Source of the DNA: a virus
Strand: one strand, 5' to 3'
Length of the DNA: 36,363 nucleotides
Virus record (IMG/VR): IMGVR_UViG_3300030380_004858
Coordinates: 1-36,363 of that record
This document shows, piece after piece, positions 21,949 through 31,213 of this stretch. The notes under the pieces were generated by a model. It was not told the origin of the DNA. It did no database searches and worked only from the letters and a program-made list of their open reading frames with translations. Position 1 is the stretch's first letter; each line of letters opens with the position of its first letter. A program made the translations under genes and the position numbers.

Positions 21949-22904
21949 TTAAGGTAGCTCGAGGCTCTGACTACATGTTCAAGTGGACAGCGCCACAGCC
22001 TGTAACAGGCACAGTAACATTTAATTTATTCAATGGCCCCTCTGGCAATGTAACTGCAAGCATGACTCAAGGGCGTGCAGATGTTACTATTAATGCTATT
22101 GCTAATGATAGACGTACACTGACTTTAAGTGCATCAGCATCATCATTATTAGCTGATCAGCAGAGAGCATTTATTATTACTAATGGTGATACCTATTTTA
22201 GTGTAACACTATCTAGAATAGTAGGCACCACAGCTATATTAGCAGAGTCATTGCCTCGAGAAATTGACTTAAGCACTAATGCTACTCTACATGTGCCCAT
22301 GTATTATCATAACATCACGAGTGCTAACCTTAGCAGTAAAGATGGCTATTATAGTTACTCAGTAGTTTATACAGCAGACCTAGGCTCTCAGAATCAAGAG
22401 CTAACTGAAAAAGGCATGATCAAAGTAGCTCTAAGACCGTTTGACACTGGGCTTGATCATGCTTCATTACTTCGAACTTTTGCACAGCTTGCAGGTATGA
22501 TACCTAGAAGACAATCTGACTTTACACCTCAGATTAACTCTGCACTTGATGAGTTATCTATGAATGTTAGATCACATCTCTCAGCAGATAATCTAACAGA
22601 AGATGAGGTCTTTAATGCTGAGAGCTTTAAGCTTGCCCATGCTTACTGTGCTGCTGCTATGATTTATGAGCAAAATGCACAGCTTGATTTAGCAGAGGCA
22701 TTTAGAGCTAGATGTGCTGAGCTTATGGCCTCTGCATTAGATAGTGTAGCATTAGATATAGATGGTGATGGTGTAATAGATGATGGTGAAGAGAATTTAT
22801 CTAAATCAGGTGGCTCAGCTACTGACTTTAGAGCCTCTTGGAGTAACTACACTAAAAAAGATAATGATCTAACATTTATACCTGCCAGAGGTATGAGACA
22901 TTAA
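21945..22904 (+). CDS. Head-tail connector region protein with an EF-hand-type loop
   Basis: A 319-aa protein. The N-terminal 130 residues are beta-rich (TVTFNLFNGPSGNV, RRTLTLSASASSLL, YFSVTLSRIVGTTAIL) and the middle is helical (LRTFAQLAGMIPRRQSDFTPQINSALDELS; FKLAHAYCAAAMIYEQN), the latter resembling adaptor proteins that bind under the portal. Near the C-terminus a complete calcium-loop pattern DIDGDGVIDDGE occurs at residues 271-282. Position between head and tail genes fits a connector. The exact family is not certain. It overlaps its upstream neighbour by ATGA. Confidence 0.55.
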   Translation: MIKVARGSDYMFKWTAPQPVTGTVTFNLFNGPSGNVTASMTQGRADVTINAIANDRRTLTLSASASSLLADQQRAFIITNGDTYFSVTLSRIVGTTAILAESLPREIDLSTNATLHVPMYYHNITSANLSSKDGYYSYSVVYTADLGSQNQELTEKGMIKVALRPFDTGLDHASLLRTFAQLAGMIPRRQSDFTPQINSALDELSMNVRSHLSADNLTEDEVFNAESFKLAHAYCAAAMIYEQNAQLDLAEAFRARCAELMASALDSVALDIDGDGVIDDGEENLSKSGGSATDFRASWSNYTKKDNDLTFIPARGMRH

Positions 22905-22906
22905 TC

Positions 22907-23428
22907 ATGCCTACTAAGATCAATATAAAAGTACCTCGCACTTTATGGACTGCACAAGATAGCATGAGGCTAGCAAGTAACACGCTAGCGACTATCAAGC
23001 TAAGAACATCAGAGGGCATAGATGCTAATGGTGTTAAGTTTGATGATTACTCTCAAGAGCCTATTTATGTAGCTAAAAAAGGTGCAAGGTTAGCCCCTAA
23101 GGGTGGCAGGCCATCTAGAACAGGCCAGAGTGTTTATTATGCAGGGGGCTATGAGCAGTATAAAGAGGACAGCAGGCGCAGAGGGCGCAAGGGTAATAAT
23201 GACTCAGCTCAAGTAGATCTAGTGCTTAGTGGTCAACTCATGAATAATCTAGTTATTAAAGAGGCCACAGCTACGGGCTTTACCATAGGGCTTACTAAAC
23301 ATGTGCAGAGCTACGGCTATCATGTTAATGAGAAGAGAGAGTTTTTAGGCCTCACTGAAAAAGATGTAGATATTTTAAGTGAGGCTGTAGGTATCGAGGT
23401 TAGAAAAAAGTTAGGAGTAGCTAAATGA
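22907..23428 (+). CDS. Tail completion/virion morphogenesis protein (Mu G-like)
   Basis: A 173-aa basic protein. The segment TSEGIDANGVKFDDYS (about residues 35-50) with following KKGARLAP, and the later LVLSGQLMNNLVIKEATATGFTIGLT (about 104-129), are characteristic of phage virion morphogenesis/tail completion proteins (gpG/gpS type), which join head and tail. A late segment (about 138-165) ends in a helix IEVRKKLGV. It lies between the connector and the terminator-like gene. The stop overlaps the next start in an ATGA. Confidence 0.7.
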   Translation: MPTKINIKVPRTLWTAQDSMRLASNTLATIKLRTSEGIDANGVKFDDYSQEPIYVAKKGARLAPKGGRPSRTGQSVYYAGGYEQYKEDSRRRGRKGNNDSAQVDLVLSGQLMNNLVIKEATATGFTIGLTKHVQSYGYHVNEKREFLGLTEKDVDILSEAVGIEVRKKLGVAK

Positions 23429-23889
23429 CTCAAGGCATATTCTCAGCCCTCGATTATATAGAGAACTTTATAGAGGGCATTACTCCTAAATCTGATGTGC
23501 ATCATGGTTTTGTGGCTGTTAATAGAGGTGATGGGCTCACAGCCTCATTAGAAAATAGACCACACTCAAATAGATATTTTGAGTTAGAGCTTGATGGGCT
23601 AGCTCAGGATGATGGCCAAGCAGGCATAAGCGGTCGCAAGCGGAGCAGAGTAAATCTTAGAGTTAGATATGACCTGCCCACTGATAAGGGCTACTTAATG
23701 AGGCTGATTAATGAAGATACAGCTTTTTTAATTGATACCCTCAAGGGCCCTAATTATGACACTATTAATACAGGTATTGTTTCTATAATACCCTTAACCC
23801 CATTGCTAGAGCCTGTGCTAGATACACAGGGTGATGCATTAGCTTTTATGCTATCTCTAGCTTTTGATTTATTATATTTGGAGGCATAA
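23425..23889 (+). CDS. Tail terminator-like protein
   Basis: A 154-aa protein. The pattern of an N-terminal helix (GIFSALDYIENFIEGI), a central strand-rich region (HHGFVAVNRGDG, RYFELELDGLA, SRVNLRVRYDLP), the loop DTLKGPNYDTINTGIVSI and a closing strand is that of tail terminator proteins, which cap the tail tube. Position directly before the tail-tube gene and after the completion protein agrees. No strict motif exists for this family, so the call rests on order and fold impression. It ends 2 bases before the next ATG. Confidence 0.55.
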   Translation: MTQGIFSALDYIENFIEGITPKSDVHHGFVAVNRGDGLTASLENRPHSNRYFELELDGLAQDDGQAGISGRKRSRVNLRVRYDLPTDKGYLMRLINEDTAFLIDTLKGPNYDTINTGIVSIIPLTPLLEPVLDTQGDALAFMLSLAFDLLYLEA

Positions 23890-23891
23890 CC

Positions 23892-25220
23892 ATGGCATCT
23901 ACAGTAAGAAGCTTAAGTGTAGCCCTTGAGGGCTCAGGTGATTTCGGTTCATTGGGCACTGATGGTATACCCAATGCATCATCACTAAACTTTATCTCAG
24001 TTCCCTGTGAACGTGACCCAATCGTTATCAGTGGTGAGCCTGTAATCAGTGAGCGCAATGATGCTAAAGATGGGCCGTACTTTGTGCCTTCTGAGACTGA
24101 CACTGTATTTAATAGTGCTGGCAATCGAGTGCATAGACGTACAGGTCAAGTAGTAGTGAGAGTTGATCTTACCACTATTGGCAGTGCACCTGCAGACTAC
24201 TCAGCAAACTACTTAGGCCATTTATTAGGGGCGGGCTTTCAAACTCAAATACCCTCTGCTAATGCTAAAGGCGATGCAGTAAGCTCTGTTACAGATGTAA
24301 ATACATTTACCCCATCAGCAGCATTTAATGAAGCTGATATAGGTGTTCTACTTAGCACCACTATTGCTGGGCGTGCAGAATACAGTGCTATAACAGATCA
24401 TGACTTTGGTGGTAATACTGATGTAATTAAGATGAGCCCTGCTTTGAGCTCTACTTCATTCACTACAGTAAGAGGCCTGCAAACTTGGTATGTACCAAGC
24501 CGAACAGCAACAGGCACCTTTGCTAGATCAGTAGCATTTAGAATCGATGGTGTAAACTTTAGAAGCTTTGCTTTTGGCTGTGTACTCGAGAGCCTCTCTA
24601 TCACTCTCGATAATGGGCGCTTGATGGGTGAGTTTACTTATCAATCTGCTTATATTGTGGATGATCATGATAATGCAGTAGGCCCTATCGAGCCTGTATA
24701 TAATGGAGGTCAAGCCCCATTCTTCAGGGGTGCTTATGCTGTTATTAGTAATGGCTCACCTGCTAGCCTCACTAATGGCACAGCCCCAGAGGCTCAAGGG
24801 CGTATTGCTCTAGATGCTGAGGACTTCTCTCTTACTGTAACTAATACACTAACCACATTAGGACATAGCAATAGTATTTTAGCTATGAGTGGTATGGAAA
24901 TTTCAGATGTAAATGTAGAGCTTACTTTAAATCTAAGCACTGTTAATACTACTATTGTAAATGATCGTTTAAATAGAGTAGTTCGGCAGGTGCTTATAGG
25001 CACAGGCCCTGTAGGCAATGGCCTAGGCTGTGCTATTATGCTGCCTGCAGGCATGCTAACTGTAGAGCCTGGAAAATATGAGGTGAGTGGAAATGATATA
25101 GTTAGACAGACTCTGACTTATCAGCAGTCACGCTATGCAGGTGATTACTCAGGAGAGAGCACAGGTATTTATGAGAGTAATGCAGGGTGCTCACCATTCA
25201 GATTAGGATTAGGTGTATAA
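23892..25220 (+). CDS. Major tail (tube) protein
   Basis: A 442-aa protein, beta-rich, large for a tube protein. Repeated strands with Ser/Thr/Asn, an N-terminal MASTVRSLSVALEGSGDFGS and LDAEDFSLTVTNTLTTLGHSNSILAMSGMEISDVNVELTLNLST in the C-terminal half support a tube role. Its length suggests an extra surface domain (perhaps within residues 100-260). It lies between terminator-like and tail chaperone genes, the canonical place of the tube gene. A tail-associated sheath is unlikely because no second tube-like gene follows. Confidence 0.68.
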   Translation: MASTVRSLSVALEGSGDFGSLGTDGIPNASSLNFISVPCERDPIVISGEPVISERNDAKDGPYFVPSETDTVFNSAGNRVHRRTGQVVVRVDLTTIGSAPADYSANYLGHLLGAGFQTQIPSANAKGDAVSSVTDVNTFTPSAAFNEADIGVLLSTTIAGRAEYSAITDHDFGGNTDVIKMSPALSSTSFTTVRGLQTWYVPSRTATGTFARSVAFRIDGVNFRSFAFGCVLESLSITLDNGRLMGEFTYQSAYIVDDHDNAVGPIEPVYNGGQAPFFRGAYAVISNGSPASLTNGTAPEAQGRIALDAEDFSLTVTNTLTTLGHSNSILAMSGMEISDVNVELTLNLSTVNTTIVNDRLNRVVRQVLIGTGPVGNGLGCAIMLPAGMLTVEPGKYEVSGNDIVRQTLTYQQSRYAGDYSGESTGIYESNAGCSPFRLGLGV

Positions 25221-25221
25221 G

Positions 25222-25731
25222 ATGGCTTTAAGATTTCTTACTAATGCACATCATACCATAGATGTAGTAGTTACCTGTGATGATGCAGTTACATGCACAG
25301 AAGAGCAAAGGGCTTTATATCTAAGTGATGCTAACCAAGAGCATTTAACAGTAGGGAATCAAGCCACTATCTTTACACTCAAAGCACTCAGCCCATCAGA
25401 CAGAGAAGATGCAGAGCAAAGGGCAGGGGCTTTCTCACGTTCTGAGCTTGGCAGACTGCTCTGGGTAGAGGCACCATCTGAAAAGCTCGAGCGTGCTAAG
25501 TGGCACCATGCTCTCAGTGTAGATGAGCGTGAGGCCATGGCAGACTATCAAGCATATATCAGTAGAGTATATATCGAGATGGTAAGAGCTTCTCTTACTC
25601 ATATAGATGGCGAGCCTGCTTCTATTGATCAGGTGCAATTAATAAGGCCTGATGATGCTAGATCATCTACCATTAGTGAGCTTGTTATTCATATCCAAAG
25701 GATAAGCTTGCTAGGTGATGAGGGAAAATAG
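25222..25731 (+). CDS. Tail assembly chaperone, G-like (zero-frame product)
   Basis: A 169-aa helical acidic protein starting at ATG 25222 with AGGT (25211-25214) upstream; GTG 25213 is an alternative. Features include KALSPSDREDAEQRAGAF (about 54-71) and a series of helices ending LLGDEGK. It precedes the tape-measure gene by one further open frame, exactly as gpG does in lambda-like phages. The last codons, GGA AAA TAG, form the slippery site (25722-25728), so a fraction of ribosomes would shift to the -1 frame and make the longer fusion. Confidence 0.75.
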   Translation: MALRFLTNAHHTIDVVVTCDDAVTCTEEQRALYLSDANQEHLTVGNQATIFTLKALSPSDREDAEQRAGAFSRSELGRLLWVEAPSEKLERAKWHHALSVDEREAMADYQAYISRVYIEMVRASLTHIDGEPASIDQVQLIRPDDARSSTISELVIHIQRISLLGDEGK

Positions 25732-26156
25732 CACTCGCCTCTGCTATATGGTTAAACCATAGCAGGGGCAGAGCATGGGATTGCTCGCAATGTAAAGCAA
25801 GTGCAGGCCTAAGGTCTAAGCGTGGTAATTGCGGTGGCCCATTTAAACAAGGTCTACCTCAATCTCAATCTGATGATGGTGGTTTATATGTTATGGGGTA
25901 TCGAGTAGCCCCTGACTGTGGTGAGGACTATGCAGACCTAAAAATAAGGTCATGCCCTGTAGCCTCATCTAATCAACTTGCATCAGTTATTCAAGCTTAT
26001 CAGCGCAATAAAAGTGGGCTGTTATCGTTAAGAGAGAGTTACCCTAATCCAACATGTGCAGTTATTGAAGCTTTAGAGGTATTACATTATAATGCAAATG
26101 ATGCAGAGCACAGAGCCCATGAGAGGGAAATGAGAGAGGCTAAACAGAATGGCTAA
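25222..26156 (+). CDS. Tail assembly chaperone fusion (GT-like) by -1 frameshift
   Basis: The zero frame runs to 25728; after slipping back one base the reading continues from 25728 in the frame that ends at 26156. The fusion is 311 aa (169 + 142). The T part has no usable start codon near its beginning (first ATG at 25893), yet the frame is open and protein-like throughout. It has a Cys cluster (CSQCKASAGLRSKRGNCGG, about residues 187-205) and a second pair in APDCGEDYADLKIRSCPV. These could bind zinc. The heptamer is GGGAAAA. A hairpin follows at 25737-25769. The end overlaps the tape measure by 8 bases. Confidence 0.82.
25722..25769 (+). promoter_or_regulatory. Programmed -1 frameshift signal (slippery heptamer and hairpin)
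   Basis: G GGA AAA (25722-25728) has the X XXY YYZ form in the zero frame. An 8-base spacer precedes a hairpin: GCCTCTGCTATATGGTT (25737-25753) pairs with AACCATAGCAGGGGC (25755-25769) with one wobble and a two-base bulge; loop about 3-5 bases. The zero-frame stop TAG overlaps the spacer. Confidence 0.85.
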
Positions 26157-28269
26157 TCAAGTAGAGATAGATGTAGTTCTAACAGGTGCTGAGGAAGCAA
26201 GCAGGGGCCTTAGTGGAATTGGTGAGACTGCAGGTAAGATGGCAGACCGCTTTAATGATGAGAATAGTAAACTGGGTGAGGGGCTTACAGAGATTACAGG
26301 GGGTGTAGAGGAGCTAGTAGGCTCTGTTAAAGAGTTTGGGCAAGTAGCTCAGACAGTGGGCAAGGGTAATAAGATGAGCTTCTTAGCCCTAGTGCCTGCA
26401 GTAGGTGCGGTGGCAGGGGCATTATATGGGCTATATGAGGTATTCTTAAATATAAGTGGTGCTGCTGAGGAGGCTGAGAAACAAACTGAGGCTATGGCAG
26501 CCGCAGCAGGTGACTTAGAAAGCAAGCTTGAGAGCCTAGCAGAAAATGGTGTAGTGCCTACTACTGATGCCCTTGATAAGTTTATTAGAACTAATGTTCA
26601 AGCCCAGTTAGCTAAAGAAGCTCTTCAAGTTAAAGTTGAAAAGCTTAAGGATGAGTTTACAGCCCTACAGGAGGCAGAGGAAAACTTAGAACAAGCTAGA
26701 AAAGGTAAAGAGAGCTTTTCATTAATACTAAGAGCACAGGTTCAAGGCGTACATGTTTTAAAACTAGCACAGCAGGATTTAAATGAGGCTACTGCAGTCT
26801 ATAGAAAAAAAATATCTGAGGTGGCTAAAGCTCACGCTGATGGCTTACCTAAATTAAAAGCAGCAGCAAAAGAAGAAGAGGCTTTAGGTGAAACATCTGC
26901 AAAAGCTACTCTAGCAAGAGTTAGAGAAAATATAGCGCTACTTAATACCCTTAAATTAAGAGAAGCTGAGATAGAGACTACAGGCACTGCACTTAAGGTA
27001 AAACAGATAGAAATAGGCGCTTTAAAAGAGGCTTCATTACTTAGAGCTAAAGAAAATGAAGAGGATGCAAAAAAGCTTAGTGATATGGAGGCTGATCTTA
27101 AAAAGCAGATAGCTAAATTTAACAAGCTAGATCAGTTAGAGAAGCTTAAACAAGTGCAAATAGATCGCACTGAGGCTGAGGCTAAAAAAACTACTAAGCA
27201 AGCTATTAGGCGTATTGATACTAGACGCATTAAAGAGCTAGCACTAGAACGTCAAAAGCAAGCAGATCTAAAAGTGCTTAGACAATTAGAGCTACAGGAG
27301 ATGGAACAAAATGGCGCAAGTGCTCTAAGGCTACTAGCAGAGAGATTTAATGATGAGATTGCTTTAGCAGGTGATAATCAAAATAAAGTTTTAATAGCGT
27401 CAAAAAGATTTGAGTTAGCTGTAACTAAATTAGAAAAAGATGCACAAGCTAAGCGAGAGGCCCAGAAAGATGAGCAAGCTAAGCGAGATGCTGAGAGAAT
27501 TAAACAAGCTCAGATAATGGCACTTGATAGCCTAGAGTTTGATCTACAGATGCAGACTAAGAGCCAAACTTTAGCAGGTCAGTTACCTATTGCATCTAAC
27601 TTTGAGCAATTAAACCTTGAGACTGCTAAAGAGCTAGACCTTTTAAAGATTCGCTATGATAAAGAGAGAGCTTTAGCAGAGGAATCACAAAAACAGATTA
27701 CAGAAATTGATAGGCGTGAGGCATTAGAACGTCTAAAAATAAATGTAGACAGTTCTGAGAAAATAATAGAGCTAGTAGGTGAAGTCACTAGGCAATATGG
27801 GGCAGGCCTTGCTGAGGCTGTTTATACATCTGCACTTATGGGAGAATCATTAAGTAAGTCTATTGGTGATATTTTATTCGCCTTAGGCAAGCAGGCCTCT
27901 GTTGAGTCTTTAGTGCAAATAGCTAAAGGTACTGCAGCCTTATTTGTTGCACCTAAATTAGCAGGTAATCATTTTGCGGCGGCGGGCTTGTTTGCAGGTG
28001 CTGCCACTGCTGCAGGTATAGCTGGCAAGTCGCTAGGTGGGGGAGGCAGTGCAAGTGCAGGCGGAGGCGGTGGTGCTAGTCCATCAGGTGCACCTACTAC
28101 AGCACCACCGCCACAGAGAGAGCAGGCAGAGCAGACATCGATGGTGTTTAATGTTAACTTTGGTGGTGCTGTAATATATGATACTAAAAAGTCTGCAGAG
28201 CAAGCCTTAGCAGATAGAATAACCACACTGCAAAACACTCGCAGGCGTGGTGCCCCTAGGAGATTCTAA
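26149..28269 (+). CDS. Tail tape measure protein
   Basis: A 706-aa protein, the second longest in the window. It is long, helical and charged, with an N-terminal hydrophobic segment (about residues 77-100, SFLALVPAVGAVAGALYGLYEVFL), coiled-coil stretches (about 155-460), a hydrophobic C-terminal region (about 580-625, including LFVAPKLAGNHFAAAGLFAGAATAAGIAG) and a Gly/Pro/Ala-rich tail. This is the usual build of tape measure proteins, which set tail length and are ejected into the cell. It follows the chaperones and precedes the distal tail genes. At roughly 0.15 nm per residue the tail would be near 100 nm long. Confidence 0.87.
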   Translation: MANQVEIDVVLTGAEEASRGLSGIGETAGKMADRFNDENSKLGEGLTEITGGVEELVGSVKEFGQVAQTVGKGNKMSFLALVPAVGAVAGALYGLYEVFLNISGAAEEAEKQTEAMAAAAGDLESKLESLAENGVVPTTDALDKFIRTNVQAQLAKEALQVKVEKLKDEFTALQEAEENLEQARKGKESFSLILRAQVQGVHVLKLAQQDLNEATAVYRKKISEVAKAHADGLPKLKAAAKEEEALGETSAKATLARVRENIALLNTLKLREAEIETTGTALKVKQIEIGALKEASLLRAKENEEDAKKLSDMEADLKKQIAKFNKLDQLEKLKQVQIDRTEAEAKKTTKQAIRRIDTRRIKELALERQKQADLKVLRQLELQEMEQNGASALRLLAERFNDEIALAGDNQNKVLIASKRFELAVTKLEKDAQAKREAQKDEQAKRDAERIKQAQIMALDSLEFDLQMQTKSQTLAGQLPIASNFEQLNLETAKELDLLKIRYDKERALAEESQKQITEIDRREALERLKINVDSSEKIIELVGEVTRQYGAGLAEAVYTSALMGESLSKSIGDILFALGKQASVESLVQIAKGTAALFVAPKLAGNHFAAAGLFAGAATAAGIAGKSLGGGGSASAGGGGGASPSGAPTTAPPPQREQAEQTSMVFNVNFGGAVIYDTKKSAEQALADRITTLQNTRRRGAPRRF

Positions 28270-29483
28270 TGCCCTTAAATAATCCTGCGCCTAACTTTGC
28301 TCTGCTTGCCTCTTTTGATATGAGGGGTCAATCTGGGCAGATTGTATTTACTCGCAACGGAAATGCTGTAACCTTGCCTACCTATGCATCAGACAGCGGT
28401 GTATTTGAAGACGTGATCTTTTTTTTAAATGGTCGGATTAGCTCAGCTACTGTTAATGCTACATCTAATACTAATAACGCTAAGACTTTTGGCACAGGGT
28501 GGACTGTATCTATTAACTCATCTGATAAAGTCCAAATAAGTGCAAGTGTTGAGTTTACTGTAACACACACAGGCACTACAGATGCGCTAGGTTTTGGCTC
28601 ATCTACTGTAAGCTCTATTTATGATGTAACTAATAATGTGTATAGAGCCATAGCCCCTAATGATTGGCTGAGAGGCGTGGTGATTCTAGATAATCTCACT
28701 TATAGAATAGATGAGGTAGGAGGGAGCTCTAGCACATTTAATACACCTGCAGTAACAAGTGATGTTCAAGATGTGAGTGTGTGGCTAAGAAGCTCGAGCA
28801 CATCTGATGTAGATAGCTTTGGGCTTACTTCTCTGCAAGCTTTAGATAATACAGCCACAGGCACAGCTACAACAGATATAACATGGCTGATTAATAATGA
28901 TGGTTTTACTCAGTGTTATTATAGATCATCACTAGGCGATATCACTTGGAATAATATAGCCATTAGAGATGCATTAGGGTTTAGGGGTGATGAGTCACCT
29001 GTAGTAGATGGCACGATAAAAAGGCTCACAGCTACATATAAACCACACAGTCTACTACTACCTAGCAGACCTTACCAAGGGCACCATTTGAGAGCAGAGA
29101 ATGTAAGCCAGAGTAGGCGCAAAATAGGTGGGGGATATGTGAGCAATTACATAGGCACTTATATAACATCTGTTTTAAGATTTGATTTAGATGCTTTACT
29201 AGACAGTCAAGATGACTATCGGCACTTTACAGATAAGTTTTTATCACAATGCTCAGAGGGTGAGAGAATCAACTTTTATCAGTCATGGGGTGATAGTAGA
29301 CGTTCATTAATTACAGCTAATGTTAATGCAGAACAGCCTGCATATGATGAGCTATACACATCAGAAGATAATGGAGAGCTAGGCAGAATTAGAGGCACTT
29401 TAATAACTGCTCAATTTGATTTATCTTATCCATCAAGATTAAAGCGTAGGGTTCCTGTAAATATGGAGATAGAGCACTTATGA
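28269..29483 (+). CDS. Distal tail protein
   Basis: A 404-aa beta-rich protein. It opens with a single stop-start overlap after the tape measure (TAATG). The C-terminal half (about residues 245-404, GTIKRLTATYKPHSLLLPSRPY, YGQ-like elements and FDLSYPSRLKRRVP) contains long strands as in distal tail (Dit) proteins. The N-terminal half (residues 1-150) has a Thr/Ser-rich jelly-roll look. Position immediately after the tape measure fits the hub ring at the tail tip. The exact family is not recognised. It ends with an ATGA overlap. Confidence 0.6.
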   Translation: MPLNNPAPNFALLASFDMRGQSGQIVFTRNGNAVTLPTYASDSGVFEDVIFFLNGRISSATVNATSNTNNAKTFGTGWTVSINSSDKVQISASVEFTVTHTGTTDALGFGSSTVSSIYDVTNNVYRAIAPNDWLRGVVILDNLTYRIDEVGGSSSTFNTPAVTSDVQDVSVWLRSSSTSDVDSFGLTSLQALDNTATGTATTDITWLINNDGFTQCYYRSSLGDITWNNIAIRDALGFRGDESPVVDGTIKRLTATYKPHSLLLPSRPYQGHHLRAENVSQSRRKIGGGYVSNYIGTYITSVLRFDLDALLDSQDDYRHFTDKFLSQCSEGERINFYQSWGDSRRSLITANVNAEQPAYDELYTSEDNGELGRIRGTLITAQFDLSYPSRLKRRVPVNMEIEHL

Positions 29484-30556
29484 GTAATAGCTTTACATCA
29501 GACCCTACTTTAGTAGACCCGGGCAGGCTTACAGCATCTCAAACAATACGCACAACAGAGATAGCTAGACTCAGTGATTTAGCAAACTATTGTTTTGCCA
29601 CAGGTGGCGCTTATAATGTGATCTCTCAGCTTTATGATGATAACTCTTTTTGCACTAATAGTAATACATTCATATCAATGGCTGAGTGGCGTATACCCAG
29701 AATAAGTAATCTACATAATACATTAGTTATTAATCTGCAGGCGTTTTGCCCAACGGCAGCCAATGCCACAGCAGAAATAGATTTAGACTTTGGCAGTGTA
29801 AAATATACTACTCAAATTAGCCTAACTGATGAGGGTAGATATAATGCATCTTTTAGCTCTGGCACAATTACAGCTACAGGCGTACATGCAGATGAAACTG
29901 CTATAGTAAAACTAAGCCTTAAAGCCCCTACAGGTCAAGAGGTGGTTTTGTTAGGAATACAAGCTAATTGGCAAGCTCTGACATCACCACTAACTACAGG
30001 TGAGCTAGGTCAACATAATAATACATTTACTCCGCAAGGCCAAACAAGGCAGGGCACAGATAAACCTTTATCTAGTAGATGGGGTGTAGAGATGCTTAAT
30101 AACCTGAACACTTTAAGGCGTAGGCCTAGAGTTTTGTTTAATTGGTCAGGTGTGCATAATACCTCATCAAGCTCACCAATTAATGTAAGAGGCGCAGCAC
30201 CTAAAGCAATAGGCAGAGGTGATCTAAGCTCATTTTATAGTGAAGTGGCTTTATTTGCAGGTACATCAGAGGATGATAATTTATATTTAAGAGTTTGGAC
30301 TAAGTTAAGAAACTATTCATCAGGTGATTTGTTTTTAGATGTGATGGGTAATACACTCACTCTTAATTCATCAGATTGGCAGTCTCATGATATAGAGTTC
30401 ACAGTAGATGAGGTGGCAAGGTCTAATCAGTTTGGCCTTAGCATGTATCGAGCAGGCTTAGATGATACAAGAGCCCAGATTAATACTGTAAGCTCTACAC
30501 TTAAGCCCCCATCTGCAAATCCTCATATATCAGGCCTCTGCATTATAGGAGTGTAA
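29480..30556 (+). CDS. Tail tip protein, unknown family
   Basis: A 358-aa beta-rich protein with many Ser, Thr and Asn residues. Segments such as VFTAD-like strands, HNTFTPQGQTRQGTDKPLSSRWG (about residues 176-198) and repeated strands LYLRVWTKLRNYSSGDLFLDVMGNTLTL suggest carbohydrate-binding-module-like folds. Position in the distal tail block implies a virion tip or baseplate component. Coupled by ATGA to the upstream gene; 3 bases separate it from the next start. No enzymatic motif visible. Confidence 0.5.
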   Translation: MSNSFTSDPTLVDPGRLTASQTIRTTEIARLSDLANYCFATGGAYNVISQLYDDNSFCTNSNTFISMAEWRIPRISNLHNTLVINLQAFCPTAANATAEIDLDFGSVKYTTQISLTDEGRYNASFSSGTITATGVHADETAIVKLSLKAPTGQEVVLLGIQANWQALTSPLTTGELGQHNNTFTPQGQTRQGTDKPLSSRWGVEMLNNLNTLRRRPRVLFNWSGVHNTSSSSPINVRGAAPKAIGRGDLSSFYSEVALFAGTSEDDNLYLRVWTKLRNYSSGDLFLDVMGNTLTLNSSDWQSHDIEFTVDEVARSNQFGLSMYRAGLDDTRAQINTVSSTLKPPSANPHISGLCIIGV

Positions 30557-30559
30557 ACT

Positions 30560-31213
30560 ATGCTCATACCATCAGCATTTAGAAAGCTGTCTAATGAAGC
30601 AGGCTGTCATAATGGGCAGTTAGTGATGGGGGGCAATGTTTCACAGATGGCCTCTGCACTGGCTCAGTTATCTCACTGCAAGTTTTTAGGTGAGGCACAT
30701 TATCAAGTAAGCCACAGCACCTACTCTACAGAATGGGGATCAGAGCAGTATGGTGCTAGACTGCACACAGCTACAAGAGTTTTAAAAAGTTACTCAGGGC
30801 AAGATTATCATTTTCTATATCAGAGCACTGCATTAAGTGAGAGGCTTGCTATTATCTTAGTTTATGGCGCTGATGCTTTAGCAGGCACACCTAGTATCAT
30901 AGCAGAGCTTAGAGCTACAGGCTCAAATAGTTACAGTGGCACAGTGCTAGACTATGGGATAAAATGGAGCGCACCCAATCATTTAGAATCTGTAAATGTG
31001 CCCTTTGGTGATGCCCTACCACCTGACTCATGGGCGTTTAGTGGTACTCGAAAGATCAGCGCCCCATCTAACACAAGCCCAGATAGCCCACGCCCTTTAT
31101 ATGTACCCTCTGCTAATAGAGGTGATTTATTAAATATAAAAATCACTATTTCTAGTGTATCATTAACTGCAGTGCACATTTATGATTTATATGAGCTTGA
31201 GGTAACCCCATGA
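30560..31213 (+). CDS. Tail tip protein, unknown family
   Basis: A 217-aa protein. Strand-rich C-terminal half (LAIILVYGADALAGTPSIIAELRATG, LLNIKITISSVSLTAVHIYDLYELEV), Cys residues at about 15, 38; no TM or signal. It shares a general jelly-roll look with the previous protein and lies just before the 1016-aa hub protein, whose start overlaps its stop (ATGA). A tail-tip structural role is inferred from position only. Confidence 0.5.
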   Translation: MLIPSAFRKLSNEAGCHNGQLVMGGNVSQMASALAQLSHCKFLGEAHYQVSHSTYSTEWGSEQYGARLHTATRVLKSYSGQDYHFLYQSTALSERLAIILVYGADALAGTPSIIAELRATGSNSYSGTVLDYGIKWSAPNHLESVNVPFGDALPPDSWAFSGTRKISAPSNTSPDSPRPLYVPSANRGDLLNIKITISSVSLTAVHIYDLYELEVTP

